Shown here in pieces: positions 1 to 9,906 of a stretch of 64,000 nucleotides of DNA. A program made the position numbers and the translations under genes. Under the pieces are notes generated by a model that was given only the letters and a program-made list of their open reading frames with translations, was not told where the DNA came from and made no database searches. This DNA is from JAFEDN01 sp963818985 (GTDB lineage Bacteria; Pseudomonadota; Gammaproteobacteria; Coxiellales; Coxiellaceae). The first letter of the stretch is position 1; every line of letters starts with the position of its first letter. Where the stretch lies: NCBI GenBank assembly GCA_963818985.1, contig CAWFUJ010000010.1, positions 62,001-126,000 on the forward strand. Reading direction: 5' to 3'.

Positions 1-1489
1 GAAAATGGAAGCGACCAAGACTTGCTGTAAAACAAATATCTGTCATTGAATTTTTATTTATAAGAAGATAGTCAATATATAAGTTAGCTAACTCATTCAA
101 AGCTGCAGGAGTTTTTGCAGATAAAGGCAAAACATAAGGTTTTTCGTCCCTATATATATCTTTAGAAATGCTTGGGCTGGTAGTCAAAATAACATGTGCA
201 TTAGTGCCGCTAAAACCAAAAGAGCTCACGCCGGCAAAATATTTATTTACTTGCCAAGGGATGATCCGAGTCGGAATACTAATTGGTGCTTGTTTTAGAT
301 CAATATAAGGATTTAATTTATTAAAATGAAGTTGCTTGGGTATGATTCGGTGTTGAAGCATTAATATTATTTTTATAATACTGGCAACGCCAGCTGCTGA
401 TTCTAAATGACCAATATTAGGTTTAATTGAGCCTAGAAAGAGAGGGTTATTATTATTGCGGTGAGAAAATACATCAAGGATCGCATTGACTTCAATTGGA
501 TCTCCCAGTACAGTTCCGGTAGCATGCGCTTCTATGTAACTGACATCATCAGGGCTTATCTTCGCATTATTCAGAGCACAGTGCAGCAGTTCTCTTTGTG
601 CTTGACCATTGGGTACGGTTAATCCGCTACTTCTACCATCGTGATTAACTGCTGAGCCTGAAATGACAGCTAAGATATTATCACCATTCGCCATTGCTTC
701 ACTTAGGCGCTTTAGTACAATCACTCCTGCTCCCTCACCTCTCCCATAACCATTGGCTGAGCTATCAAATGATTTGCATCGTCCATCGGGAGATAGGGCT
801 TTCATTTTGCAGCCGAAAATTGTACCTAACGGCGAAAGCATGAGAGAAATCCCTCCACACAAAGCCAAATTGCAATCATTCATTTTTAAACTTTGACATG
901 CTTGATGGATAGCAACCAAAGAAGATGAACAGGCTGTATCTATAACCATCGACGGTCCACGAGTTCCTAACCAATGGGAAAGGCGACCTGCTAAGATGCT
1001 TTGAAAATTTCCGAGTCCTGAATATGCATCCATCGCGGTTGGTTCTAGTCCATATGCGATATTTGCGTATTCATGATGGCTAACGCCTATAAAAATGCCG
1101 ACTGATTGATTAAAAATTTCAGCGGGTGATTGCGCAGATAATTCTAAAGCCTCCCAACTGACTTCTAGTAATAAGCGTTGTTGCGGGTCCATGACATTCG
1201 CTTCTCGAGGCGATATATTAAAAAAATGTGCGTCAAATTGATCAATATTGGTAATGAAGCCTCCTTCTCGCACATACATTTTTCCGCTAGCCTCAGGATT
1301 AGAATCATAATATTGATTTATATCCCAACGAGAAGTAGGAACTTCGATTATGCAATCACGTTCACTCACCATAAGTTCAAAAAAATCTGAAGAGGTATTT
1401 GCTTGGCCTGGAAAACGGCAAGCCATGCCAATAATCGCAATAGACTCATCTAGATTTTTTATTTTAGTAGCCAATGGTATTCTTTCCAT
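1..1489 (-). CDS. AT-less type I polyketide synthase, N-terminal part (3' end outside window)
   Basis: Open frame on the minus strand from an ATG at 1489 to the left edge, so only the N-terminal ~496 residues are seen. It opens directly with a ketosynthase: GMACRFPG near residue 17, the nucleophile in DTACSSSL, the two catalytic histidines in EAHATGT and KPNIGHLE, and the terminal SSFGFSGTNAH motif. After the KS comes the usual KS-to-AT linker (VLPLSAKTPAAL...ICFTASLGRFHF), where the window ends, so whether an acyltransferase follows is unknown. The start overlaps the end of the upstream NRPS-PKS gene by 26 bp, so the two are almost certainly co-transcribed and act in order. No strong Shine-Dalgarno precedes the ATG, suggesting translational coupling. 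It probably extends the chain delivered by the ACP of the upstream protein. Confidence 0.9.
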   Translation of the reverse strand, partial: MERIPLATKIKNLDESIAIIGMACRFPGQANTSSDFFELMVSERDCIIEVPTSRWDINQYYDSNPEASGKMYVREGGFITNIDQFDAHFFNISPREANVMDPQQRLLLEVSWEALELSAQSPAEIFNQSVGIFIGVSHHEYANIAYGLEPTAMDAYSGLGNFQSILAGRLSHWLGTRGPSMVIDTACSSSLVAIHQACQSLKMNDCNLALCGGISLMLSPLGTIFGCKMKALSPDGRCKSFDSSANGYGRGEGAGVIVLKRLSEAMANGDNILAVISGSAVNHDGRSSGLTVPNGQAQRELLHCALNNAKISPDDVSYIEAHATGTVLGDPIEVNAILDVFSHRNNNNPLFLGSIKPNIGHLESAAGVASIIKIILMLQHRIIPKQLHFNKLNPYIDLKQAPISIPTRIIPWQVNKYFAGVSSFGFSGTNAHVILTTSPSISKDIYRDEKPYVLPLSAKTPAALNELANLYIDYLLINKNSMTDICFTASLGRFHF

Positions 1490-4400
1490 TAAAAATATTT
1501 AGGAGATAATCAACTACCTGATTTATGGTTGGATAATCAAAGGCAAAAGTTGGTGATAATTTTAAATTTAAATCATTTTGCAATTGGTTCCTAAGTTCGA
1601 TGGACATCAATGAATCTAAACCATATTCAATAAAGCCACGGTCTAAATCGATGATTTCCAAGCTTATATCAGTACCCAAAAATTTTTTCAGTAAATGCTT
1701 CATATGGTCTTGTAAAATTTCTTTTCTTAATTCGCTAGATGATTGGTCAATTTCTTTTAATAAATTCGAAGTTGCCGATTGAAGAACTACTTCGCTTTTA
1801 TGATTAAAGAATTTATGATCACTGGAAAATTTTTTTTGAATTACTGTCTGGTACAATTTTCTAACTTCGAATCCCAAAATTTCAAGAATTATTTTACCTT
1901 GACTATCAAACAAAAACATATCAGCTATAATACTTTGAGATTTTATTTCAATGATACGAGTATAACTCCATATTTCTACTCCAGGAATAAATAAACTAAA
2001 ATAATTTAGACTTTTAATGCTAAAAGGAACATATATATATCCCTGATTTTTTAATTTGGTATTATTAAAATTCCAACATGCATTTAGCAATTGAAAACAG
2101 GTTTCAATTAATCCTGGATGTAATTTTTCCTTTATTTTTTCTAAGTTTTCAGGCGGAACAGCGCAAGCAATAGCTTCTTCTCCAGCTTTAAACCAAATAT
2201 GTTTGAGCCAACGAAATGAAGGACCAGTATCTACTCCAGGCACCCAAACATTTTTATAAAATTCTTCGCCAGTAAGACTAGATCTACATTGGGATTTAAT
2301 AGTTAGTTTATCCAGAGTTTTATCAAAAGCGAAAGAAGAGTGAATAATATTGACTTTTCCTTCAATATGAATAAGCCATTTTTCCTCATCTGAACTACTG
2401 ACCATAGATAAAGTGTGTTCAAATTTATCTTTAGCGTTAATAATCACCTGGACTTTATTTTGACTGCCTTCTAGTAATAGAAATGGATTTAGAAAAACTA
2501 GGTCGCTAAAATAATAATAATGAGCATGAGGGTAAACATCACTTAGTGCGGCTATAAAAACCGCTAAATGCGAAGATCCAGGAACAACAATTTCCCCAAA
2601 CAATCGATGATGGCTATTATAAGCAGGTTGATAGCTATTAAAAGTATTTTCAAATCTTATTTCATTAGAAAAAGGTAAAGAGATCTTTTTACCTAAGATA
2701 GAGAAATTTTTTTCTGAATGGATTATATCCGCCCAGCAGCGTTGCCTTTGAAAAGGATAGGTTGGTAGCGGAATACGTTGACAAGGAAAATTTTTAAAAA
2801 AGTCCTGCCAGTTTATTTCCTGACTTTTAATATATCGTTTAGCTAGGTTTTCTATAAATTGAGCTTCCTTAATATTTTTGTAAGGGAAATAATTGAGAAT
2901 GACTCTTGCATTTTCGATTTTAACGTTCTCAGATTCTTCCAACCAAGTTTTTAAGCTATAGATTATTTCGCTTATTTGCGAACCTATTACTGCAATTCTA
3001 TGAGCAAAGTGTACGCGTCCCAGAGTGGCAGTGTAGCAAATATCGATAAGGGCCAATTGATTATTATTCTTTTCAAGAAAAAGAATATATTGCTCTGTTA
3101 AAGCCTTTAAGGCAGACCAACTTTTAGCAGATAAGGGTAGGACACACAATATTGAATTTAGAGAAGCGGATGAATTATTTAATTCAGGAGCCTCACTAAG
3201 AATTGCATGCGCATTTGTACCACCTATGCCAAATGAACTAACTCCAGCGCAACGAGTACCACCAAAATTTTCCCAAGGGGTCAACTGTTGGCAAACATAG
3301 AAGAGACTCTTAGAAAAATTAATTTCAGGATTTGGGGTCGTGAAATGTAGGCTGGGCGGTATCTGTTTATTTTTGAGTGATAATGCAGTTTTAATTAATC
3401 CAGCGATACCCGCCGCATTGTCCAAATGTCCGATATTAGACTTTACTGAACCTAAGGCACAACGGGTTAATAGCGGGGATCGTCCAGCAAATGCCTGGGT
3501 TAAAGCGGCTACTTCAATGGGGTCACCCAGTGGCGTAGCAGAGCCATGAGCTTCAACATAACTAATGGAATCAGCAGTCAATTGAGCGGCTTGCAAAGCC
3601 ATGCTAATCACTTCGGCTTGTCCTTGAATACTAGGGGCTGTAAAGCTCATTTTTTTTATGCCGTCGTTATTAATAGCTGAGCCTTTTAAAACTGTATAAA
3701 TATAATCTCGATCGACTTTTGCTTGTTGATAACTTTTTAAAACGACAATACCTGCTCCATTACTAAAAATCGTGCCGTTCGCGCCAGCATCGAAAGATCG
3801 ACAATGGCCATCAGGTGAAATCATTAATCCTTCTTCAGAAGAATAAACATTTTCTTGCGAACAATGAAGGCTAACTCCTCCAACTAAAGCTATATCGCAT
3901 TCTCCCATAATTAAGCTTTGGCGGGCGAGATGAATCGCAACTAAAGAGGAAGAACATGCAGTTTGCACATTGATGCTTGGACCGGTTAAATTTAATTTAT
4001 ATGAAATTCGAGTTGACAAAAAATCTTTTTCATTAGAGATTCGTATTAAAAATTTTTCAGCGTTACCAATATTGGGAATATTATCTGCATTTATATAAGG
4101 TCTTAAAACATTTTCTAGGTAATCACTTTTTTCTATTGCAGAGAATACCCCGATTTTATAAGGGTTATTTTCAGTACAATATCCTGCGTCTTCTAAAGCC
4201 TCCCATGCACATTCTAAGAATATTCTTTGCTGGGGGTCTAATAGTTGAGCTTCCTTATACGTATAATTAAAAAAGTTAAAATCAAAATTCTCATAATTTG
4301 TTGTATCAGTAGCTAGCGATTCAATCCCTTGGCTGAGGTTATGCCAAAATTTTTCGATGTTGGAAGCGCCAGGAAACCGGCAGCTCATCCCAATGATAGC

Positions 4401-6872
4401 GATATCGCGATTATTTTGCTTATCTTTATCTATATGATTTCTGCTCTGGATTGTTTGAGAGTTCTCTCTATTAATTTTCTGTTTAATAAAATTTGTCAGT
4501 TCAGCGATCGTAGGATATTTAAAAAAATCAACTTTTTGAATCTTTACTTGAAATAGATTTTCCAGTTGAACTTGCATGTCTATTAATAATAAGGAATGCC
4601 CACCTAGTCCATAGAAATTATCTCTGGAATTGATTTCATCAATATTTAGTAAAGATTTCCAAACAGAAGCTATTTTTTCTTCTATATTTTCCATATTATT
4701 CGATGCTTCACTGAGTTTCATTTTGTCTGGCTTGCCATTTTTATTTAAAGGAATTTGATCAACTATTAATAGATGACGAGGGAGCATGTGGGATGGCAAT
4801 TGTTCGGTCAAATAATCATGGATCACTTGAAATGTCGTTCTACTATTTTTATTTAAGACGATGAAACCAATCAAGTAATCGACGGTCTGGTCAACATATT
4901 GGGGAAGGACGACCGCTTGCTGAACATCCAAATGAGATTTTAGTATAGATTCGATTTCCTCTAATTCGATACGAAACCCATGCAATTTAATTTGATTATC
5001 TATTCGGCCTAAGAACTGTAAATCACCTGCTTCGTTGTAATAGGCGAGGTCATTCGTTTTAAAAAGATATTGATGGTATTGATCGAATATAGGTATTTCA
5101 ATAAACCTATTTTTAGTTTCTTCTTGATTATTATAATAACCTTGTCCAACACCTCCTCCACCTATATAGATTTCTCCAGTCACACCGAGGGGTACAGGTT
5201 GCAAATTTTTATCTAGTAAAAAAATATAATTTCCTTGAATAGGTTTGCCTACCGTTGGAGCAAGATTACTTTTCTTGGGTAGTAAGGCGCAAGTTATATA
5301 AGTCGTAGTTTCTGTAGGCCCGTAAAGATTATATACCTTGTGGATAGTTGGAATATTATAAATCCTATCAACCAATTTTCTCGGCAGATGTTCTCCTGCC
5401 AAATTAATAGTATTCACACTGAGTGGAATAATCTCTAAATCAAGCAATATGGAAATAGCTGTGGGAACAGTATTAATTAAGGTGATCTGATTATAAATAT
5501 TTTCTTGCAAAATTTTAATATCGATAATATTATCAACTAAAATAATTTTTTTTCCGGCGATTAAAGGTAAAAAAATTTCAAAAATAGATAGGTCAAAGGA
5601 AAAGGAGGTGGATGCTAAGACACCTGAAATTTGTTCTAAAGAATAATTTTTTAATCCCCAATTTAATAACTGGACACAATTCTGATGGGTAATGGAAACT
5701 CCTTTAGGTTGTCCTGTTGTTCCTGACGTGTAAAGTACATAAGCTAAAGAGCTATCAGCTAATGGTATTTCAGGATTTTTATTCAGACCCTGTGACTGCC
5801 AAATTTTTTGATCTTCATCAATTAAAATCTTTTTCCGTTCAAATAGTTGAAATTTTTTATCATATTTTTTTATAGTCAGCAGAATTGTTGCATGAGAATC
5901 TTCAAGCATTCTACTATTTCTAGCATCAGGATATGTAGGATCTAATGGTAAATAGGCGCTTCCAGCTTTTAAAATTGCTAAAATACTAATAATAAATAAC
6001 GGGGTGCGATCTAATAATATGGCCACTATGCTATCTGAATGTAATCCAGCATCAATAAGATTTAATGCTAATTGATTAGCCAGGCCATTTAGTTTATTGT
6101 ATTCAATACATTGATTGTAGTAGAGGATTGCAGGTTCATTAGAATTTAATGCGACTGATTGTTCAAATAGCGAATGGATTAGATTATTTTTTGAAATACT
6201 GTTCTTGGACTTCGCTTGACTAAATTTTATAATCTTTTGAATTTCTTCTTCAGATAAGAATGGAAGATAAGAGCAAGGCAATGAATTATCTGGTGAAATT
6301 TTTTTAAGGATATTTTCGAAATTATCTAGTAATCGTTCAAATATATTTTCGGTAACCAGGCTTGAACTATAATCGCAAGTAATAAATAGATCATTTTTGT
6401 TTAAACTGACAAAAAAAATAAGATCAATAGAATTCAAGTTATCTTCAAGAAATCCAATTTTGTTAGTGTCACCCGTATCAATAAAAATAATTTTAGGAAA
6501 TTGTTTAATTGAATCAAAATGGTATTTTTTTGCAGCTTTGATATTTTCATCAATCATGGTGATACAGTCTATAACAGATAAAGAGCTATAAAAATGACTG
6601 CTTATGATCATAAGGTTAGGTAATTCATTGCTAGCGCCGATAACGATTTCTTCCAATTGGCAATATCGGTATAAAAGAATTTTGAATGAACTCAGCAAAA
6701 TTACAAAATTTGATTGATTCAAATTTTTAGAAATAGAATTTATATCTACCTTAAGTCTTTTTTCTATCCTAGATTTTTTTTTCGAATGGTTACGGAAACC
6801 ATATTTAACAAATGGCAATTCGGTAAATGACCAGGTATCGGGTTTAAAATCATCAAAAGGAAATTCGCTCAT
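1464..6872 (-). CDS. Hybrid NRPS-PKS: (truncated C)-A-PCP-KS-DH-ACP, no AT
   Basis: 1802 residues. Residues ~1-230 resemble only the acceptor half of a condensation domain (SSFKILLYRY...), with no HHxxxDG. Adenylation domain ~235-750: YTSGTTGQPKG, NLYGPTETT, GRIDNQIKLHG and PLNKNGKPDK. PCP with GGHSLL near 758. KS ~800-1240 with TACSSS (~970), EAHGSATP and KSNIGHLD. The KS-AT linker then runs straight into the post-AT motif YPFQRQRCW, so the AT is missing, as in trans-AT systems. DH ~1395-1690 with HRLFGEIVVP (HxxxGxxxxP) and GVDTGPSFR. ACP with GLDSLM near 1754. There is no KR. Aligning the A domain by eye to PheA gives the code D-L-F-N-N-A-L-T, which I recall as an alanine code; treat as inference. 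The broken C domain suggests this is the loading protein. Its ATG overlaps the carbamoyltransferase stop (ATGA). Confidence 0.93.
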   Translation of the reverse strand: MSEFPFDDFKPDTWSFTELPFVKYGFRNHSKKKSRIEKRLKVDINSISKNLNQSNFVILLSSFKILLYRYCQLEEIVIGASNELPNLMIISSHFYSSLSVIDCITMIDENIKAAKKYHFDSIKQFPKIIFIDTGDTNKIGFLEDNLNSIDLIFFVSLNKNDLFITCDYSSSLVTENIFERLLDNFENILKKISPDNSLPCSYLPFLSEEEIQKIIKFSQAKSKNSISKNNLIHSLFEQSVALNSNEPAILYYNQCIEYNKLNGLANQLALNLIDAGLHSDSIVAILLDRTPLFIISILAILKAGSAYLPLDPTYPDARNSRMLEDSHATILLTIKKYDKKFQLFERKKILIDEDQKIWQSQGLNKNPEIPLADSSLAYVLYTSGTTGQPKGVSITHQNCVQLLNWGLKNYSLEQISGVLASTSFSFDLSIFEIFLPLIAGKKIILVDNIIDIKILQENIYNQITLINTVPTAISILLDLEIIPLSVNTINLAGEHLPRKLVDRIYNIPTIHKVYNLYGPTETTTYITCALLPKKSNLAPTVGKPIQGNYIFLLDKNLQPVPLGVTGEIYIGGGGVGQGYYNNQEETKNRFIEIPIFDQYHQYLFKTNDLAYYNEAGDLQFLGRIDNQIKLHGFRIELEEIESILKSHLDVQQAVVLPQYVDQTVDYLIGFIVLNKNSRTTFQVIHDYLTEQLPSHMLPRHLLIVDQIPLNKNGKPDKMKLSEASNNMENIEEKIASVWKSLLNIDEINSRDNFYGLGGHSLLLIDMQVQLENLFQVKIQKVDFFKYPTIAELTNFIKQKINRENSQTIQSRNHIDKDKQNNRDIAIIGMSCRFPGASNIEKFWHNLSQGIESLATDTTNYENFDFNFFNYTYKEAQLLDPQQRIFLECAWEALEDAGYCTENNPYKIGVFSAIEKSDYLENVLRPYINADNIPNIGNAEKFLIRISNEKDFLSTRISYKLNLTGPSINVQTACSSSLVAIHLARQSLIMGECDIALVGGVSLHCSQENVYSSEEGLMISPDGHCRSFDAGANGTIFSNGAGIVVLKSYQQAKVDRDYIYTVLKGSAINNDGIKKMSFTAPSIQGQAEVISMALQAAQLTADSISYVEAHGSATPLGDPIEVAALTQAFAGRSPLLTRCALGSVKSNIGHLDNAAGIAGLIKTALSLKNKQIPPSLHFTTPNPEINFSKSLFYVCQQLTPWENFGGTRCAGVSSFGIGGTNAHAILSEAPELNNSSASLNSILCVLPLSAKSWSALKALTEQYILFLEKNNNQLALIDICYTATLGRVHFAHRIAVIGSQISEIIYSLKTWLEESENVKIENARVILNYFPYKNIKEAQFIENLAKRYIKSQEINWQDFFKNFPCQRIPLPTYPFQRQRCWADIIHSEKNFSILGKKISLPFSNEIRFENTFNSYQPAYNSHHRLFGEIVVPGSSHLAVFIAALSDVYPHAHYYYFSDLVFLNPFLLLEGSQNKVQVIINAKDKFEHTLSMVSSSDEEKWLIHIEGKVNIIHSSFAFDKTLDKLTIKSQCRSSLTGEEFYKNVWVPGVDTGPSFRWLKHIWFKAGEEAIACAVPPENLEKIKEKLHPGLIETCFQLLNACWNFNNTKLKNQGYIYVPFSIKSLNYFSLFIPGVEIWSYTRIIEIKSQSIIADMFLFDSQGKIILEILGFEVRKLYQTVIQKKFSSDHKFFNHKSEVVLQSATSNLLKEIDQSSSELRKEILQDHMKHLLKKFLGTDISLEIIDLDRGFIEYGLDSLMSIELRNQLQNDLNLKLSPTFAFDYPTINQVVDYLLNIFNGKNTIGY

Positions 6873-8641
6873 ATAGCATGCTCAATGATTTTAACTCTAT
6901 CAATTAAGTAATTTTCAATAACTAAGCAATCTAGCTCCATCATGTTAAAAGTTTGAATCGCTTCCATAGGCGTGCAGACAATAGGTTGGCCTTTAATATT
7001 AAATGAAGTATTTAATAAAATGGGTAAACTGGTTATTATTCCAAATTCATAGATAACTTGCCAAAACTTAGGGCACTCTGAATTAAAAACGGTCTGAACT
7101 CTGGCTGTGCCATCAACGTGAGTGACCGCTTCTAACGTATTTCTGTAAGAGTCTTTTACTGAAGTGATCAAAGTCATGTATTTATACTCGCTCACTTCAT
7201 CCTCATCAATTTGAAAAAATTGGGTGGCTTTCTCTGCAAGAACTGCTGGAGAAAAAGGGCGAAAGTTTTCTCGCTTTTTTATGCGATTGATTTTATCTCG
7301 CATGTTTGCATGTCGAGGGTCGGCCAAAATACTACGATTTCCCAGAGCGCGAGGACCTAATTCCATTCTGCCATGAAAAAAAGCGATGATTTGTCCTTGA
7401 GCTAGTCGTTTTGCTGTTTCCCTAGCTAAATGATTATAGTTCGAATATTCTTTCGTCTGCAATCCGTGGTGATGAACGATTGATTTAATCTCTTCATTCA
7501 AAAATTCAGGTCCCCAAAAAGGCATGCTCATTTTTTCTCTGGTGAATGAGGGATTTAAAGAATAGCTATGATATAAAGCCGCGCCGAGTGCCGTACCATC
7601 ATCACCTGAAGCGGGTTGGATAAATAGATTTTTAAATAGCTTACTTTTTTTAATATAACTATTGGCAGTGCAATTGAGCGCAACGCCTCCGGCCATGCAA
7701 AGATTATGTTGGCCAGTTTTTTGTTTGAAATATTGTAATACATGGATTAATGAGTTCTGCAAGGCTTGCTGTAAAGCGGCGGCAATGTCTATATATTTGG
7801 TTGTTAATTCAGATCCAGGGATCCTTGCGCTGCCAAATTTATCAATTAAAATTTTTAAAGAGCCTGCGTAATTTTCTTTTTCTTCTAAAGAAAAATTTTG
7901 GCACAAAAGCGGAATTGTAAAGGTGCCATTATCTTTTAAATGAATCATGGCCATTATCTCATTAAAATAACGTTGCTTATTTCCATAAGGTGCTAAGCCC
8001 ATAACTTTGTATTCATCTTGATTAAACTCAAATCCTAAATATAATGTAAAAACGCTATAAAATAAGCCTAAAGAGTGTATGGCTGGGATTTGTGTAAGTA
8101 CTTCTATGCCGGATCGGTTGCCCAAAGCAATGGTCATGCTTTCTACTTCGCCCATGCCATCAGTAACTAAAATAAGAGCTTCGTCCATCCCGCATAAATA
8201 AAAAGTACTTGCAGCATGGGCATAATGATGTCGAATCGGAACGAATTTTTTTTTAAAATCATAAGTGAGTTGTTGAAGGGAGTGTTTTAAGCAATGTTGA
8301 GAATATGTTTCGTTAAATCTTAATTGTTCAAACGGGTCATTTTTATAATAATCTTTGAAGGGTTCATAGTTAAAGCTGTGGGCAATATAGTCGATATCAT
8401 TTACAGTCAGATTAGCCTGTTTAAGGCAAAAAGTTATGGCTTGATTTGGGAATTGTTCAGTAGATTTTTCCCGATTAAAGCGTTCTTGGGCGGCTGATGC
8501 AATTATTTTGTTATTAATAATTACAGCAGCTGCAGAATCAAATCCTTGTGCAATTCGGTAACTTCGCTTTTCTAAATAGGGAAAATGCCTTTTTTTGAAG
8601 GTTTGGCAATGAGGTAATCCACTTATTCCAAGTATTTTCAT
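6869..8641 (-). CDS. O-carbamoyltransferase (NodU/CmcH/TobZ family)
   Basis: 590 residues, the usual length for the family, which moves a carbamoyl group from carbamoyl phosphate through carbamoyl-AMP onto a hydroxyl. Seen in sequence: the Kae1-like metal site HHYAHA near residue 140, the acidic DGMGE near 160, GVALNCTAN near 318, SGDDGTALGAAL, and the C-terminal signature RMELGPRALGNRS near 425 followed by the RPFSPAV block. It is the first gene of the minus-strand biosynthetic unit and its stop overlaps the NRPS-PKS start by 4 bp, so it is most likely a tailoring enzyme that carbamoylates the polyketide/peptide product. The N-terminal GFDSAAAV segment differs from the GxHDxxA motif I expect in NodU relatives, which might affect activity. 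Confidence 0.92.
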   Translation of the reverse strand: MKILGISGLPHCQTFKKRHFPYLEKRSYRIAQGFDSAAAVIINNKIIASAAQERFNREKSTEQFPNQAITFCLKQANLTVNDIDYIAHSFNYEPFKDYYKNDPFEQLRFNETYSQHCLKHSLQQLTYDFKKKFVPIRHHYAHAASTFYLCGMDEALILVTDGMGEVESMTIALGNRSGIEVLTQIPAIHSLGLFYSVFTLYLGFEFNQDEYKVMGLAPYGNKQRYFNEIMAMIHLKDNGTFTIPLLCQNFSLEEKENYAGSLKILIDKFGSARIPGSELTTKYIDIAAALQQALQNSLIHVLQYFKQKTGQHNLCMAGGVALNCTANSYIKKSKLFKNLFIQPASGDDGTALGAALYHSYSLNPSFTREKMSMPFWGPEFLNEEIKSIVHHHGLQTKEYSNYNHLARETAKRLAQGQIIAFFHGRMELGPRALGNRSILADPRHANMRDKINRIKKRENFRPFSPAVLAEKATQFFQIDEDEVSEYKYMTLITSVKDSYRNTLEAVTHVDGTARVQTVFNSECPKFWQVIYEFGIITSLPILLNTSFNIKGQPIVCTPMEAIQTFNMMELDCLVIENYLIDRVKIIEHAI

Positions 8642-8697
8642 TTCAATTACCCAGGAGTGTTTAAATACTTTTTTTATTACTTTATAAATTAAATATA

Positions 8698-9678
8698 TTA
8701 TTCACAAGAAGCTGTTTCGCACTGTAAAGTAGGCGGAATCAATGGTTCTAACCCCAGCTTTTCAAAGAGACTTTTATCTTTGCTAGGTAATGGGTTAGCG
8801 GAAGTCAGCAATTTTTCGCCGCCGTGAATAGAATTAGCTCCGGCAAAAAAACAAAGGGCTTGAGTTGATTCATTCATAGAATCTCTACCGGCGGATAAGC
8901 GCACATATGAGGCTGGCATCATAATTCGTGCGACTGCTATGATACGTATAAATTCAAAATCGTCTAATTCTTTAGCCTCACTCAAAGGGGTGCCTTTTAT
9001 TTTAATTAATTTGTTAATGGGAACACTTTCTGGTGATTGTTCCATGTTAGCTAATTCGAGAAGAAAATTAATTCTATCTGTTAGCTCTTCTCCCATGCCC
9101 ATTATTCCTCCGCAACAAACTTTGATTCCAGAGTGACGGACTCTTTTTATAGTCTCTAATCTTTCTTCATAAGGCCTAGTTGTAATAATTTTTTTATAGT
9201 AATCTGCAGAAGTGTCTAAGTTATGATTATAGTAATCTAATCCCGCTTCTTTAAGCATGGCAACCTGATTTTCATTTAGAGTTCCAAGAGTTACGCAAGT
9301 TTCTAAGCCCAGTTTTTTTATTTCTATTATCATTTCAACTACTTTGATGAAATCTTTAGGTGGTGGCCTACGCCATGCGGCACCCAGACAAAAACGCGAA
9401 TAGCCATTTTCCTTCGCTAACCTGGCTCTTTCTAACACTTTATCTATGTCCATTAAGATTTCATTTTTAAGCTCGGTTTTGTAACGGATGCTTTGGGTGC
9501 AATAGGCACAATCTTCTGGACAGGCGCCCGTTTTAATACTTAATAATGTGCTTAACTGGACTTTATTGGCAGGAAAGTTTTCTTTGTGAACTTTGTGAGC
9601 TTCGACAATCAAGTCAAAAAATGGTTTTTCAAAGAGTGATTGAACTTGCTCTTTCTGCCATTTAACCTTTTTACTCAT
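8698..9678 (-). CDS. bioB: Biotin synthase BioB
   Basis: 326 residues. Radical-SAM enzyme that inserts sulfur into dethiobiotin in the last step of biotin synthesis. The cluster motif CPEDCAYC lies near residues 53-60 (CxxxCxxC), followed by the typical block around GAAWRRPPPKDF, and YNHNLDTS, CCGGIMGMGE and SAGRDSM are all in place; length is normal. The ATG has an AGGAG sequence about 10 bases upstream. No other bio gene is in the window, so it is detached from any bioBFCD cluster. It is upstream of the carbamoyltransferase on the same strand with a 56 bp gap, so read-through into the polyketide genes is possible. Confidence 0.97.
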   Translation of the reverse strand: MSKKVKWQKEQVQSLFEKPFFDLIVEAHKVHKENFPANKVQLSTLLSIKTGACPEDCAYCTQSIRYKTELKNEILMDIDKVLERARLAKENGYSRFCLGAAWRRPPPKDFIKVVEMIIEIKKLGLETCVTLGTLNENQVAMLKEAGLDYYNHNLDTSADYYKKIITTRPYEERLETIKRVRHSGIKVCCGGIMGMGEELTDRINFLLELANMEQSPESVPINKLIKIKGTPLSEAKELDDFEFIRIIAVARIMMPASYVRLSAGRDSMNESTQALCFFAGANSIHGGEKLLTSANPLPSKDKSLFEKLGLEPLIPPTLQCETASCE

Positions 9679-9712
9679 GAAAAAAAACTCCTAAAATAAT
9701 TTTAGAGTGGCT

Positions 9713-9742
9713 AGTATATAGGATTTCATAACCTGCTGTCAC
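9713..9742 (-). promoter_or_regulatory. Probable sigma-70 promoter of bioB
   Basis: On the minus strand, GTGACA (9742-9737) stands 16 bp from TATATA (9720-9715) or 18 bp from TATACT (9718-9713). It lies 35-64 bp upstream of the bioB ATG. Prediction from hexamers only. Confidence 0.5.
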
Positions 9743-9869
9743 AAATTTATTGGTTAAAATAGATATAAATAAATTATTAATGCTATTTAATTAAAAAATA
9801 GAATTTTTTCTGCAGTTTTAAAGAGATTTAAGCCTTTTTGTTTGGAGATTTTTTCTAGGGCCGCTTCTA

Positions 9870-9898
9870 TTGACGTAGGACATTCACTTTGATAAGAT
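9870..9898 (+). promoter_or_regulatory. Sigma-70 promoter of the metE leader
   Basis: TTGACG at 9870-9875, a 17 bp spacer and TAAGAT at 9893-9898. The expected start point near 9905 coincides with the first base pairs of the riboswitch, so the aptamer would be the very 5' end of the transcript. This fit supports both calls. The stretch 9743-9869 between the two divergent promoters holds no further feature I can name. Confidence 0.75.
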
Positions 9899-9906
9899 TA
9901 AAAAAT

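Noticed and set aside
1178..1390. 70-codon plus-strand frame inside the partial PKS
   Set aside because: Antisense to the ketosynthase coding sequence; no independent support.
9728..9770. Possible BirA operator before bioB (AACC ... GGTT)
   Set aside because: The two half-sites are 18 bp apart instead of ~16 and the outer bases do not match, so it is not supported.
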